Part shown: positions 15,338 to 25,954 of the stretch, piece by piece
How positions within the stretch are numbered: position 1 is the stretch's first letter
Layout of the letters: each line of letters begins with the position of its first letter
Made by a program: the position numbers and the translations under genes
Notes under the pieces: model-generated
What the model saw: the letters and a program-made list of their open reading frames with translations, nothing else
The model's database searches: none
Told to the model about the DNA's origin: nothing
NCBI RefSeq assembly: GCF_017743995.1
Contig: NZ_JAGHRB010000009.1
Location: 124,001-188,000, forward strand
Origin: Ruegeria sp. R13_0
GTDB taxonomy: Bacteria > Pseudomonadota > Alphaproteobacteria > Rhodobacterales > Rhodobacteraceae
Direction: 5' to 3'
DNA: 64,000 nt

Positions 15338-18300
15338 CTATCCGCCCGTTTTAGCCTTTTTTCTTTCAGCCACGACTTTCTCAGCAAGGTCACGGGCAAT
15401 CGCAAAAGCGCCTTTGATCTTGTCGCTGTCTTTCTTCCAGTCGCGGCGCACAACGATTTTGTTGTCTTTGACCTTTGCCATGCCGCGCTGGTTCTGGATG
15501 AACTCGACCAACCCCTGGGGTGAGGCGAATTTGTCATTGTGAAACTGAACAGTCGCGCCTTTCGGCCCGCCATCCAGTTTCGCAATACCCGCGCGCTTGC
15601 ACATGGCCTTGATGCGGACCACCAGCATCAGGGTGTTCACCTCTTTGGGCAGCGTCCCGAACCGGTCGATCAGTTCGGCGGCAAACCCTTCCAGTTCCAC
15701 CTTGGTCGACAGCGACGACAGGCGACGATAGAGGCCCAAACGCACATCCAGATCGGGCACATAATCCTCGGGGATCAGAACCGGTACGCCCAGATTGATC
15801 TGCGGCGCCCATTGGTCATCGGCGTCCGAGAGCCCCTCCATCTCACCGGCCTTGATCTTGGCAATCGCCTCTTCCAGCATCGACTGGTAGAGCTCATAGC
15901 CCACATCGCGCATCTGGCCGGATTGTTCTTCGCCCAACAGGTTGCCCGCGCCGCGAATGTCGAGGTCCTGACTGGCAAGAGTGAACCCGGCCCCCAGCGT
16001 ATCAAGCGACCCCAGAACGCGCAGACGCTTTTCGGCGGTGGCGGTCAGCTTCTGGCGGGGTTTCGTGGTCAGATAGGCATAGGCGCGGGTTTTTGACCGC
16101 CCGACCCGACCTCGGATCTGATAGAGCTGCGCGAGGCCGAACATATCCGCCCGATGCACGACCATCGTGTTGGCCGTCGGGATATCAAGCCCGCTCTCGA
16201 CAATCGTCGTCGCCAGAAGCACGTCATATTTACCGTCGTAGAACGCGTTCATGCGGTCGTCGAGTTCACCCGCCGCCATCTGACCGTGGGCAACCACATA
16301 GGTCAGCTCTGGCAATTGCTGCTTTAGAAACTCCTCGATCTCAGGCAGGTCCGAGATGCGTGGCACCACATAGAAGCTTTGACCGCCGCGATAGTGTTCG
16401 CGCAGTAGGGCCTCTCGGATCGTCACCGCGTCGAACTCGCTGACATACGTGCGGATCGCCAGTCGGTCGATGGGTGGTGTGCCGATGATTGACAGGTCGC
16501 GCACTCCGGTAAGTGACAGTTGCAGTGTCCGAGGGATGGGCGTTGCGGTCAGAGTCAGAACGTGGATGTCAGAGCGTAGTTGTTTCAGGCGCTCTTTGTG
16601 CCCGACCCCGAAATGCTGTTCCTCATCGATGATCAGCAAGCCGAGGTTGTTGAAACGGATACCTTTCGCCAGCAGAGCATGGGTGCCGATCACAATATCG
16701 ACTGTCCCGCGCGCCAGCCCGTCTCGAGTCTGCTGCGCCTCTTTCGCCGAAACAAAACGCGATAGCTGCCGGACCTCCAGAGGGAAACCTCGGAAGCGGT
16801 CCTTGAACGAGGCCGCGTGTTGACGAGCCAGCAGAGTGGTCGGCGCGACGACGGCCACCTGCATGCCTGACATGGCGGCAACAAAGGCCGCGCGCATGGC
16901 GACCTCGGTCTTGCCAAAGCCGACATCGCCGCAAATCAAGCGATCCATCGGAGCGCCGGAATGCATGTCCTCCATGACTTCCGAGATGGCACGCAACTGA
17001 TCGTCGGTTTCCTGATAGGGGAAGCGCGCACTGAACTCCTCCCACGCGTGAGGCGGTGGGTCCATTACGGGGGCTTTGCGCAGGGCGCGTTCGGCCGCGA
17101 TGCGGATCAGCTTGTCCGCCATCTCGCGGATGCGCTCTTTCAGCTTGGCCTTTTTGGCCTGCCATGCGCCACCGCCCAGACGGTCCAGCAGCCCTTCGTC
17201 ATGGCCGTATTTCGACAGCAGTTCGATATTCTCGACCGGCAGGTACAGCTTGGCCGCTTCGGCATATTCCAACAGCAGGCATTCATGCGCCGCACCGGCG
17301 GCGGTGACGACCTCCATCCCCATGTAGCGGCCGATGCCGTGGTCCACATGAACCACCAGATCGCCGGGGCTGAGGGATTGGGTCTCGGTCAGGAAGTTCT
17401 CGGCCTTGCGGCGTTTCTTGGGCTGCCGGATCAGGCGGTCGCCCAGAACGTCTTGTTCGGCGATCACGGTCAGATCCGCCGTCTCGAACCCATGTTCCAA
17501 GGCCCAGACCGCCAGATGGAGGCCCCTTTTGCCGATGCGTGTACCATCGGTGACCGGTATTGCTTCGGCCAGACCTTCATCCTCGATTAAGCCGGTCAGA
17601 CGCTCTCGCGCGCCTTCGGAATAGGACGCGATCAGGACCGGACCCTTGTCCAGCTTGCCCTTGATGTGGTCCGCCAACGCACCGAACAGGCTGATACTTT
17701 CCTGTTGACGCTCAGGCGCAAAGTTCCGCCCGATCCGCCCGCCCGCGTCGATCACACCAGGTCCGCTGGCCTGTGGCAGAGGGCTGAACTGTAGCACGCG
17801 CCGATCGCCAACCGACTGATCCCACGCCGCGTCATCGAGATAGAGCAGACCGGGCGGTGTCGGCTTGTACACCGTGTCCATGCGCGAGCGGTTTTCGAGC
17901 GCCAGCCGCCGTGTTTCATACTGATCGGCAATCGTGTCCCACCGCGCCAGACGCGCGGATGAGACCTGATCGTCCAGAGAAATCGTTGCTTCTGGAAGAT
18001 AGTCGAACAGGGTTTCCAGCTTTTCGTGGAAGAAAGGCAACCAATGTTCAATGCCCTGGTGTTTTCGGCCCGCGCTCACGGCCTCATAGAGCGGATCATC
18101 CGTACCCGCCGCACCGAATTCGATGCGATAGTTCTGGCGGAACCGGGTGACGGCGGCCTCGTCCAGTATGACCTCGGAAACGGGGGCAAGCTCGACCACT
18201 CCAAGCTTTTCGGTGGTCCGTTGCGAGACAGGATCGAACCGGCGCGCGCCGTCCAGAACGTCTCCGAACAGGTCCAGTCGGACGGGACCGGATTCGCCCG

Positions 18301-18799
18301 GAGGGAAGATGTCGATGATCCCGCCCCGGACCGCGTAGTCTCCGGGCTCCATCACGGTCGGGCTTTGGGTGAACCCCATCCGCACCAGGAACTTGCGCAG
18401 GGCGTCTTCGTCCACGCGTTGGTTGACGCGAGCGGTAAAGGCGGCCTCGCGCAGAACCTCGCGCGCGGGGACGCGTTGGGTCGCGGCATTCAGCGTGGTC
18501 AGCAGCACGAAACGCTCGGGCATCTGGTGGACCAGTGCTGCAAGCGTGGCCACCCGTGCCGCGGCAATATCCGCGTTGGGCGAGACCCGGTCATAGGGCA
18601 GGCAATCCCAACCGGGGAAAACGAAAACCGGCATATCGGGGGCAAAGAACGCAAGTGCTGCGCGCATCCCCTCGAGCCGCTTGTCATCGCGCGCCACATG
18701 GCAAACCGGCCTGCCCGAACGTAAGATCTCGTTCAGGACAAGCTGTGCGTCATACCCTTCGGGGGCGCCGCCGACTGTCACGTGGTTCGGAGCCTTCAT
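15338..18799 (-). CDS. mfd: Transcription-repair coupling factor Mfd
   Basis: A 1153-residue translocase that removes RNA polymerase stalled at DNA lesions and recruits UvrA. The domains in order are a degenerate UvrB-like module (about 1-350), a CarD-like RNA polymerase interaction domain (about 475-545; SPGDLVVHVDHGIGRYMGME), a RecG-like helicase core with Walker A GDVGFGKTE, the DEEQ box (IDEEQHFGVGHKERL) and TATPIPRTLQ, motif VI in YQIRGRVGRSKTRAYAYL, and a C-terminal TRCF domain. Length is normal (about 1150). It is followed by the membrane-protein gene's end 21 bases upstream, so the two may form an operon. Confidence 0.97.
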   Translation of the reverse strand: MKAPNHVTVGGAPEGYDAQLVLNEILRSGRPVCHVARDDKRLEGMRAALAFFAPDMPVFVFPGWDCLPYDRVSPNADIAAARVATLAALVHQMPERFVLLTTLNAATQRVPAREVLREAAFTARVNQRVDEDALRKFLVRMGFTQSPTVMEPGDYAVRGGIIDIFPPGESGPVRLDLFGDVLDGARRFDPVSQRTTEKLGVVELAPVSEVILDEAAVTRFRQNYRIEFGAAGTDDPLYEAVSAGRKHQGIEHWLPFFHEKLETLFDYLPEATISLDDQVSSARLARWDTIADQYETRRLALENRSRMDTVYKPTPPGLLYLDDAAWDQSVGDRRVLQFSPLPQASGPGVIDAGGRIGRNFAPERQQESISLFGALADHIKGKLDKGPVLIASYSEGARERLTGLIEDEGLAEAIPVTDGTRIGKRGLHLAVWALEHGFETADLTVIAEQDVLGDRLIRQPKKRRKAENFLTETQSLSPGDLVVHVDHGIGRYMGMEVVTAAGAAHECLLLEYAEAAKLYLPVENIELLSKYGHDEGLLDRLGGGAWQAKKAKLKERIREMADKLIRIAAERALRKAPVMDPPPHAWEEFSARFPYQETDDQLRAISEVMEDMHSGAPMDRLICGDVGFGKTEVAMRAAFVAAMSGMQVAVVAPTTLLARQHAASFKDRFRGFPLEVRQLSRFVSAKEAQQTRDGLARGTVDIVIGTHALLAKGIRFNNLGLLIIDEEQHFGVGHKERLKQLRSDIHVLTLTATPIPRTLQLSLTGVRDLSIIGTPPIDRLAIRTYVSEFDAVTIREALLREHYRGGQSFYVVPRISDLPEIEEFLKQQLPELTYVVAHGQMAAGELDDRMNAFYDGKYDVLLATTIVESGLDIPTANTMVVHRADMFGLAQLYQIRGRVGRSKTRAYAYLTTKPRQKLTATAEKRLRVLGSLDTLGAGFTLASQDLDIRGAGNLLGEEQSGQMRDVGYELYQSMLEEAIAKIKAGEMEGLSDADDQWAPQINLGVPVLIPEDYVPDLDVRLGLYRRLSSLSTKVELEGFAAELIDRFGTLPKEVNTLMLVVRIKAMCKRAGIAKLDGGPKGATVQFHNDKFASPQGLVEFIQNQRGMAKVKDNKIVVRRDWKKDSDKIKGAFAIARDLAEKVVAERKKAKTGG

Positions 18800-18820
18800 C
18801 CCTGTCCCTTTCAGATTTCG

Positions 18821-20463
<1,643 letters not shown>

Positions 20464-20606
20464 AACCCCAGACCTTCGCGATTTTTCGCCGATTGTTTCG
20501 CGGGCCGCGACAGCTTTGTCGTGACATGCAGGGCCAATCGGCGTATTCTTGCACATAAGATCGGGAACACCCGACATATCAGGCACAGTTACAGAGATAA
20601 AAAACC

Positions 20607-21179
20607 ATGAGCAGTTCCACCCTTCCCCGACTGGACCGTCGCGGCTTTGCCTTGGGCATGGCAGGTCTGACCCTGACCGCAGCCTGCGGCAACGGCGTCG
20701 GTAACTCGAACGCGGCCACCCTTGACGCCCGTGTCGACGCAACACTAACCGAGATGTATGCCCGCTACCCCAATACGGTCGAGATCGCAGAAAAAGCCAA
20801 CGGCATGCTGGTCATGCCCCTGATCACCGAGGCCGGGTTCGTATTCGGCGGCGGGTATGGTCAGGGTGCGCTTCGCATCAATGGCGCTACGGTTGACTAT
20901 TACTCGGCCGTCAAAGGCACTGCCGGCCTGCAGATCGGCGCGCAACAATATGCCCACGTGCTGTTCTTCATGACCGAGGACGCGCTGAACGACTTCCGCC
21001 GCTCCAGCGGTTGGACGGCCGGTGCTGATATCGGCTATGTGGTCAGCGATCAGGGCGACCAGTTGTCGACCGATACGACCACCCTGCTGAGCCCGGTCTT
21101 GGCAGCCATCTTTGGCCAGGCGGGCCTGCAGATCGGTGCAACCGTCGAAGGCATCAAATACACCCGCATCATCCCCTGA
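20607..21179 (+). CDS. YSC84/SYLF-domain lipoprotein
   Basis: A 190-residue exported protein. The N-terminus has twin arginines (DRRGFALGMAG) and a lipobox LTAAC at about residues 23-27, so it may be a Tat-exported or Sec-exported lipoprotein. The mature part matches the YSC84/SYLF lipid-binding domain: AEKANGMLVMPLITEAGFVFGGGYGQGAL, YYSAVKGTAGLQIGAQ and a C-terminal GLQIGATVEGIKYTRI. In eukaryotes this domain binds phosphoinositides; in bacteria the role is unknown, probably at the envelope. It is 143 bases after hemB and followed by a clear terminator. Confidence 0.85.
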   Translation: MSSSTLPRLDRRGFALGMAGLTLTAACGNGVGNSNAATLDARVDATLTEMYARYPNTVEIAEKANGMLVMPLITEAGFVFGGGYGQGALRINGATVDYYSAVKGTAGLQIGAQQYAHVLFFMTEDALNDFRRSSGWTAGADIGYVVSDQGDQLSTDTTTLLSPVLAAIFGQAGLQIGATVEGIKYTRIIP

Positions 21180-21206
21180 TTTTGTACTACCACGCCCCTC
21201 TCTGAA

Positions 21207-21240
21207 AGACCTCGTCCCCCACTTGGGCCGGGGTCTTTTT
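21207..21240 (+). terminator. Intrinsic terminator after the SYLF lipoprotein
   Basis: AGACC and GGTCT close a stem of about 12 pairs with one mismatch, with the loop around CCACTT, followed immediately by five T residues. It begins 27 bases after the stop codon and should separate the lipoprotein from the acylase gene. Confidence 0.8.
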
Positions 21241-21342
21241 CATTGCCACGTCAAGGCAGGTTTCCGCAGTGTTCCTCTTTCGGTCGGGGCGGCCTTGAAG
21301 TAACCTCTCGTCACGTGAAGAACGAATACAAGTGGGACGTCC

Positions 21343-23805
21343 ATGGCTCTTGTCTTTCGCTGGTTGATACGCATCACCACGGGTCTTGTCCTGCTGGTTC
21401 TTGCCGCCATCGGACTGGTCTATTTTCTGGCCAGCCAATCGCTGCCCGAATACGATCAAACCCTTGAGGTTCAAGGCGTCACTGCCCCGGTTGAGATCAT
21501 TCGCGACACGGCAAACGTGCCCCATATTCTTGGCGAAACCGACCCGGATGTGTTCTTTGGCTTGGGCTATGCGCACGCGCAGGATCGTTTGTGGCAGATG
21601 ACCGTTATGCGCCGCACCGCCCAAGGACGTCTGTCCGAGGTTTTTGGCGCGCGCACCGTTACCATCGACAAGCTGTTGCGTCGGCTTGACCTCTATGGCC
21701 TGGCCCATCGCTCGGTCGAGGCGCAAGATGACTACACAAAGGCTGCACTGCGCGCCTATTCCGCGGGGGTCAACGCCCGCCTCAGACAGATCAACGAAGA
21801 GGCTTTGGGCCGTGGCGCGCCCGAGATGTTTCTGTTCAACGCCCCCGTCTCTCCTTGGCAACCAGGCGACAGCCTCGCCGTGATCAAACTTATGGGGTTG
21901 CAGCTGTCGGGCCACCTGAAAGATGAGGTTCTGCGCGCCCGTACCTCGCTGATGCTGGATGATCCGGCGCGGCTGGTCGACATTCTGCCGGACGTGCCCG
22001 GAGCCGGTATCGCCGCCCTGCCCGAATATGCCCAGTTGTTTCCCGGCCTGCCGCGCTATGCCACCGGGACGCCGATGCCGGATACGCCGCTGTCGCCGTT
22101 CCCCAAACGTGGTCTGGCCGGAGCGTCAAACGCATGGGTTGCCGCGCCGTCGCGATCGGCCAGTGGCGGAACCCTATTGGCCAACGACCCGCATCTGGGC
22201 TTCACCGCGCCCGGCGTGTGGTATCTGGCCCATCTGGACCTTGCAAAGGGCGGCGTGATCGGCGCCACAATTCCCGGTATTCCCGCCGTGATGAGCGGCC
22301 GCAGCGACCGTTTGGGCTGGGGCCTGACCTCCTCCTATCTGGACGATCAGGACCTGCATATCGAGCAACTCAACCCTGACAATCCCGAAGAATACCTGAC
22401 CCCTGACGGGTTCAAGGAATTCCAAAGCCGCCCTTCGATCATCGAAATCAAGGACGAAGCCCCCATCACCCTGACCCTGCGCTGGACAGAGAATGGCCCG
22501 GTTCTGCCCGGCAGCCACTATGATCTGGAGACGATAACGCCACCCGGACATGTCGCGTCACTATCCTGGACGGCACTCAGCCCGAATGACACGTCGATGA
22601 GCGCCTCAATGGCTCTGATGAACGCCGATACCGTACTCGAAGCCATTGACGTCGCAGAGAAATTCATCGCACCGTCGCAGAACTTGTCCCTGGTCGACAC
22701 CGAAACGATTGGCCTGAAACTGATCGGAGCAGTCCCTCAGCGTGACCGCCTGAACCAAAGCAAAGGGCGCATCCCCACACCCGGCTGGATTGCGGAAAAC
22801 CGGTGGCAAGGCCGGATGCCCTATGCCACCAACCCCGAGTTCACCTCACCCGCCGGTGGTCTGCTGGGCAATACCAACAACAAGATCATCGACCGTCCAT
22901 TTCCCAACCATGTCTCATTCGAATGGGGCGACACGCAGCGCGTTCACCGCTGGGAACGGCTGATGCAATCGCGCGAGGTTCATACCCGCGACAGCTTTAT
23001 CGAGGCGCAACTGGACACTGTCAGCTTTACCGCGCGCTCGCTGCTACCACTGATCGGGGCTGATCTTTGGTTCACCGGCGCCTCGGCTCCCGAGGGCACA
23101 CCCGAGCGCCAACGCCAGATCGCCCTGTCCCTGCTGGCCGACTGGAACGGTGAGATGAACGAGCATCTGCCGGAGCCTTTGATCTATGCCGCGTGGCTAC
23201 GCGCTTTGCAGATCCGCCTGATCGGGGATGAACTCGGCCCGCTGGCCAGCGAGTTCAAACATGTGGAACCTCTTTTCATCGAACGGGTTTACCGCGACAT
23301 TGATGGCGCGTCGGTCTGGTGTGACGTGCGCCAAAGCGCCCCGGTCGAGACCTGCTCGGACATGGCAGAGCTGGCGTTGGACGACGCGCTGATCTGGATC
23401 GCCGAGACCTACGGCACCACGCTGGAATCCCTGCGCTGGGGCGATGCCCATCAGGCTACTCATGATCATCCGGTTCTCGGGAACGTTCCGGTCCTGCGCT
23501 ATTTCGTTAACATTCGCCAATCGACCAGCGGAGGCGACAACACGCTGCTGCGCGGGCGGACCTCAGGTGAAGGACCTGACCCATTCCTGAACGTGCACGG
23601 CGCTGGTTATCGCGGCGTCTATGATTTCGCCGATCCCGACAGTTCCGTCTTTATCACCGCAACCGGGCAGTCCGGGCATTTCCTGTCACGCTACTACGAC
23701 GATCAGGCGCAGCTGTGGCGACGTGGAGAATACATCCCGATGTCCCTCGACATTGATCTGGCGCGGGCCGCCGCAGTGGGTGTCACCACCCTCACCCCGC
23801 AATAA
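21343..23805 (+). CDS. Penicillin acylase-family Ntn hydrolase
   Basis: An 820-residue exported precursor. An uncleaved-looking or signal anchor helix lies at residues 8-30 (RITTGLVLLVLAAIGLVYFL). The alpha-chain domain follows. The autocatalytic site GASNAW places the N-terminal nucleophile at Ser262, preceded by LAGA; NDPHLGFTAPGVWY follows. The catalytic Asn lies in LLGNTNNKIID, and VRYFVN-type HP...RYF and ATGQSGHFLSRYYDD are near the C-terminus. The family cleaves amide bonds of beta-lactams or acyl-homoserine lactones in the periplasm; substrate preference cannot be read here. The gene stands alone after a terminator. Confidence 0.88.
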   Translation: MALVFRWLIRITTGLVLLVLAAIGLVYFLASQSLPEYDQTLEVQGVTAPVEIIRDTANVPHILGETDPDVFFGLGYAHAQDRLWQMTVMRRTAQGRLSEVFGARTVTIDKLLRRLDLYGLAHRSVEAQDDYTKAALRAYSAGVNARLRQINEEALGRGAPEMFLFNAPVSPWQPGDSLAVIKLMGLQLSGHLKDEVLRARTSLMLDDPARLVDILPDVPGAGIAALPEYAQLFPGLPRYATGTPMPDTPLSPFPKRGLAGASNAWVAAPSRSASGGTLLANDPHLGFTAPGVWYLAHLDLAKGGVIGATIPGIPAVMSGRSDRLGWGLTSSYLDDQDLHIEQLNPDNPEEYLTPDGFKEFQSRPSIIEIKDEAPITLTLRWTENGPVLPGSHYDLETITPPGHVASLSWTALSPNDTSMSASMALMNADTVLEAIDVAEKFIAPSQNLSLVDTETIGLKLIGAVPQRDRLNQSKGRIPTPGWIAENRWQGRMPYATNPEFTSPAGGLLGNTNNKIIDRPFPNHVSFEWGDTQRVHRWERLMQSREVHTRDSFIEAQLDTVSFTARSLLPLIGADLWFTGASAPEGTPERQRQIALSLLADWNGEMNEHLPEPLIYAAWLRALQIRLIGDELGPLASEFKHVEPLFIERVYRDIDGASVWCDVRQSAPVETCSDMAELALDDALIWIAETYGTTLESLRWGDAHQATHDHPVLGNVPVLRYFVNIRQSTSGGDNTLLRGRTSGEGPDPFLNVHGAGYRGVYDFADPDSSVFITATGQSGHFLSRYYDDQAQLWRRGEYIPMSLDIDLARAAAVGVTTLTPQ

Positions 23806-23914
23806 TCCGCCCATTCGGCGACTCCTCGCCCCGAATTCCGAGGTGTCGTGGCAAGCCTTCCCATTTTGACCTAGGATCACCCACCAGGTGATGTGGGATC
23901 CGTGGGGGACGATC

Positions 23915-24310
23915 ATGGCAAGCATTCGGGACATCCTGAACAATCTGGCGCGCGATTACGCCATCGCCTGGAGCTCCGGTGACGCAGAGGACGTCGCGCG
24001 TTTTTTCGCGCCTGATGGGCAGATCATCATCAACCGAGGCGAACCCCATATAGGCCGGGACGCCATCATAGAAATGGTGCGTGGTTTTCACGCTGAATTT
24101 TCCAACCTCGAAGTGCGATGCGATATGTTTCGCTGGGCTGGATCACACGCGATCTTCGTGAAAACGATGGAAGGGCATCATTCCGAAACCGGTAATCAGG
24201 TGGTGGTTCGTGGATGGGAAGAATGGGACCTGACGCCCGAGCACAAGGTTCAATCTTCAATGGGCTGGTTCGATATGGAGGATTTTCACAGGCAGATCAC
24301 CGGTAGCTAG
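23915..24310 (+). CDS. SnoaL/NTF2-fold protein
   Basis: A 131-residue soluble protein of the NTF2-like superfamily (SnoaL/DUF4440 type). It has an N-terminal helix with DYAIAWSSGDAEDVARFFAPDGQI, then GRDAIIEMVRGFHAEFSNLEV, and beta strands with GWEEWDLTPEHKV. Such proteins are small isomerases, hydrolases or ligand binders; no catalytic residues can be assigned. Start 23915 was chosen because GGGGGAC precedes it; the upstream ATG at 23888 has no site. It ends 4 bases before the convergent hflX stop. Confidence 0.8.
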   Translation: MASIRDILNNLARDYAIAWSSGDAEDVARFFAPDGQIIINRGEPHIGRDAIIEMVRGFHAEFSNLEVRCDMFRWAGSHAIFVKTMEGHHSETGNQVVVRGWEEWDLTPEHKVQSSMGWFDMEDFHRQITGS

Positions 24311-24313
24311 CCT

Positions 24314-25585
24314 TCAAAGCCCCGCAAACTGCGCCGCCTGTTTGTCGGTCCAAAGTACCGTAATCTCAAACCCATCTTCCGTCTGCTCCTCGGATCGAAC
24401 GACATCCTGCCGGAACAGCCACGCGCGCTTGTCCCCTTCGGCGAAGCTCAGCGAGAGAGTGGTTTCACGCCGGACCCCCTGCAGTTTTATCGCGATATCA
24501 GCCAGCAGAGGCTCGATCCCATCCCCGGTCACGGCCGAGATCGCAAAGATCGACGGATCGCGGTCAGCGCGCGCCAAAACCGCCTCGCGCTCATCCGCGT
24601 CCAGCAGATCGGTCTTGTTCCAAACCTCCAGCATGGGCCGCGCATCATCGACACCCAATGAGGTGAGGATGGCCTGAACGTCGTCGGCCTGTGCTTGTGA
24701 CTCGTCATGGCTGATGTCGCGCACATGCACGATCAGATCCGCGCCCAGAACTTCCTCAAGCGTTGCCCGGAACGCAGCGACCAGCTCGGTCGGCAGGTTC
24801 GAGATGAAACCCACCGTGTCCGACAGAATCACCTCGGGGCCGTCGGGAAGAACAACGCGGCGCATAGTCGGGTCCAGCGTGGCGAACAGCATGTCCTTGG
24901 CCATCACCTCAGCCCCGGTAAGGCGGTTGAACAGGGTGGATTTGCCCGCGTTGGTATAGCCCACAAGCGCCACGATCGGGTACGGTACCTTTGCCCGCGC
25001 GGCCCGATGCAGCGTGCGCGTTTTGACCACCTTTTGCAGCTGCCGACGCAAACGCACCAATTGCTCATCAATGGCGCGGCGGTCAGCCTCGATCTGAGTT
25101 TCACCGGGGCCGCCAACAAAGCCCAACCCACCTCGCTGGCGTTCCAAGTGGGTCCAAGCCCGGACAAGTCGCGTGCGCTGATAGCTGAGCGCGGCCATCT
25201 CGACCTGCAAAACACCTTCACGTGTACGAGCGCGATCGCTGAAAATCTCAAGGATCAAACCGGTCCGGTCGAGGATCTTGACCTTCCACGCTTTCTCAAG
25301 ATTGCGCTGCTGAACCGGCGTCACGGGGCCGTCGATCAGAACCAGTTCGACCTCGCTATCGTGCAACCGTTCGGCCAGTTCATCGATCTTGCCGCTGCCG
25401 AACAGAAGACCCGGCTGCGCGCGCGGCAGGCGCACGATCTCAGACCCGATCACATCCAGATCGGGCAATGCGGCAGCCAGTGCCACCGCCTCTTCCAGCG
25501 CGGGTCCGGGGACGCGGCGCTGTTCATCTGATTTGATTTCAGGATGCAGCACCCAGGCCCGGGTGCACTTCCTTTCATGCTCCAT
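24314..25585 (-). CDS. hflX: Ribosome-associated GTPase HflX
   Basis: A 423-residue GTPase that binds the large ribosomal subunit and splits stalled ribosomes under stress. The N-terminal HflX domain has LPRAQPGLLFGSGKIDEL, a coiled linker with ETQIEADRR, and then the G domain: G1 GYTNAGKSTLFN, G3 DTVGFI, G4 NKTD, and the C-terminal strand FAISAVTGDG. The ATG at 25585 overlaps the hfq TGA by one base, the usual hfq-hflX coupling. An apparent TTG one codon earlier lies inside hfq and is less likely. Confidence 0.96.
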   Translation of the reverse strand: MEHERKCTRAWVLHPEIKSDEQRRVPGPALEEAVALAAALPDLDVIGSEIVRLPRAQPGLLFGSGKIDELAERLHDSEVELVLIDGPVTPVQQRNLEKAWKVKILDRTGLILEIFSDRARTREGVLQVEMAALSYQRTRLVRAWTHLERQRGGLGFVGGPGETQIEADRRAIDEQLVRLRRQLQKVVKTRTLHRAARAKVPYPIVALVGYTNAGKSTLFNRLTGAEVMAKDMLFATLDPTMRRVVLPDGPEVILSDTVGFISNLPTELVAAFRATLEEVLGADLIVHVRDISHDESQAQADDVQAILTSLGVDDARPMLEVWNKTDLLDADEREAVLARADRDPSIFAISAVTGDGIEPLLADIAIKLQGVRRETTLSLSFAEGDKRAWLFRQDVVRSEEQTEDGFEITVLWTDKQAAQFAGL

Positions 25586-25824
25586 CAAGAGGCGTCTTCG
25601 CCCTCATACAGGTTGATCGGCTGCGATGGCATGATGGTTGAAATCGCGTGTTTGTAGACCAACTGCGACTGTCCGTCGCGGCGCAACAATACGCAGAAAT
25701 TGTCGAACCAAGTGATCACACCCTGCAATTTCACGCCATTGATCAGGAAAATTGTGACCGGGACTTTTGCTTTCCGTACATTGTTCAGGAACGCGTCCTG
25801 CAGATTCTGTCTGTCCGAAGCCAT
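25585..25824 (-). CDS. hfq: RNA chaperone Hfq
   Basis: A 79-residue Sm-like hexameric RNA chaperone that pairs small RNAs with their targets. It has [13 protein letters not shown] (distal and proximal face residues), the Sm1 motif [38 protein letters not shown] with the invariant YKHAIS Sm2 motif, and the short alphaproteobacterial tail. It is translationally coupled to hflX downstream. The 130-base gap to trkH contains its promoter region. In Rhodobacterales Hfq influences nitrogen, photosynthesis and stress genes, fitting its place after ntr and trk. Confidence 0.98.
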   Translation of the reverse strand: MASDRQNLQDAFLNNVRKAKVPVTIFLINGVKLQGVITWFDNFCVLLRRDGQSQLVYKHAISTIMPSQPINLYEGEDAS

Positions 25825-25954
25825 ATTTTATTAACTCGCCATTGTTCTTGCTACGCGCTGCGGACCAACGCGCTCCCTCTGGCAGAGTATGGAGTGACGC
25901 GCACAGATATTCCAGACGAAAAATCAGGCAGTAACGCTGGGCACGCGCAGTGGT

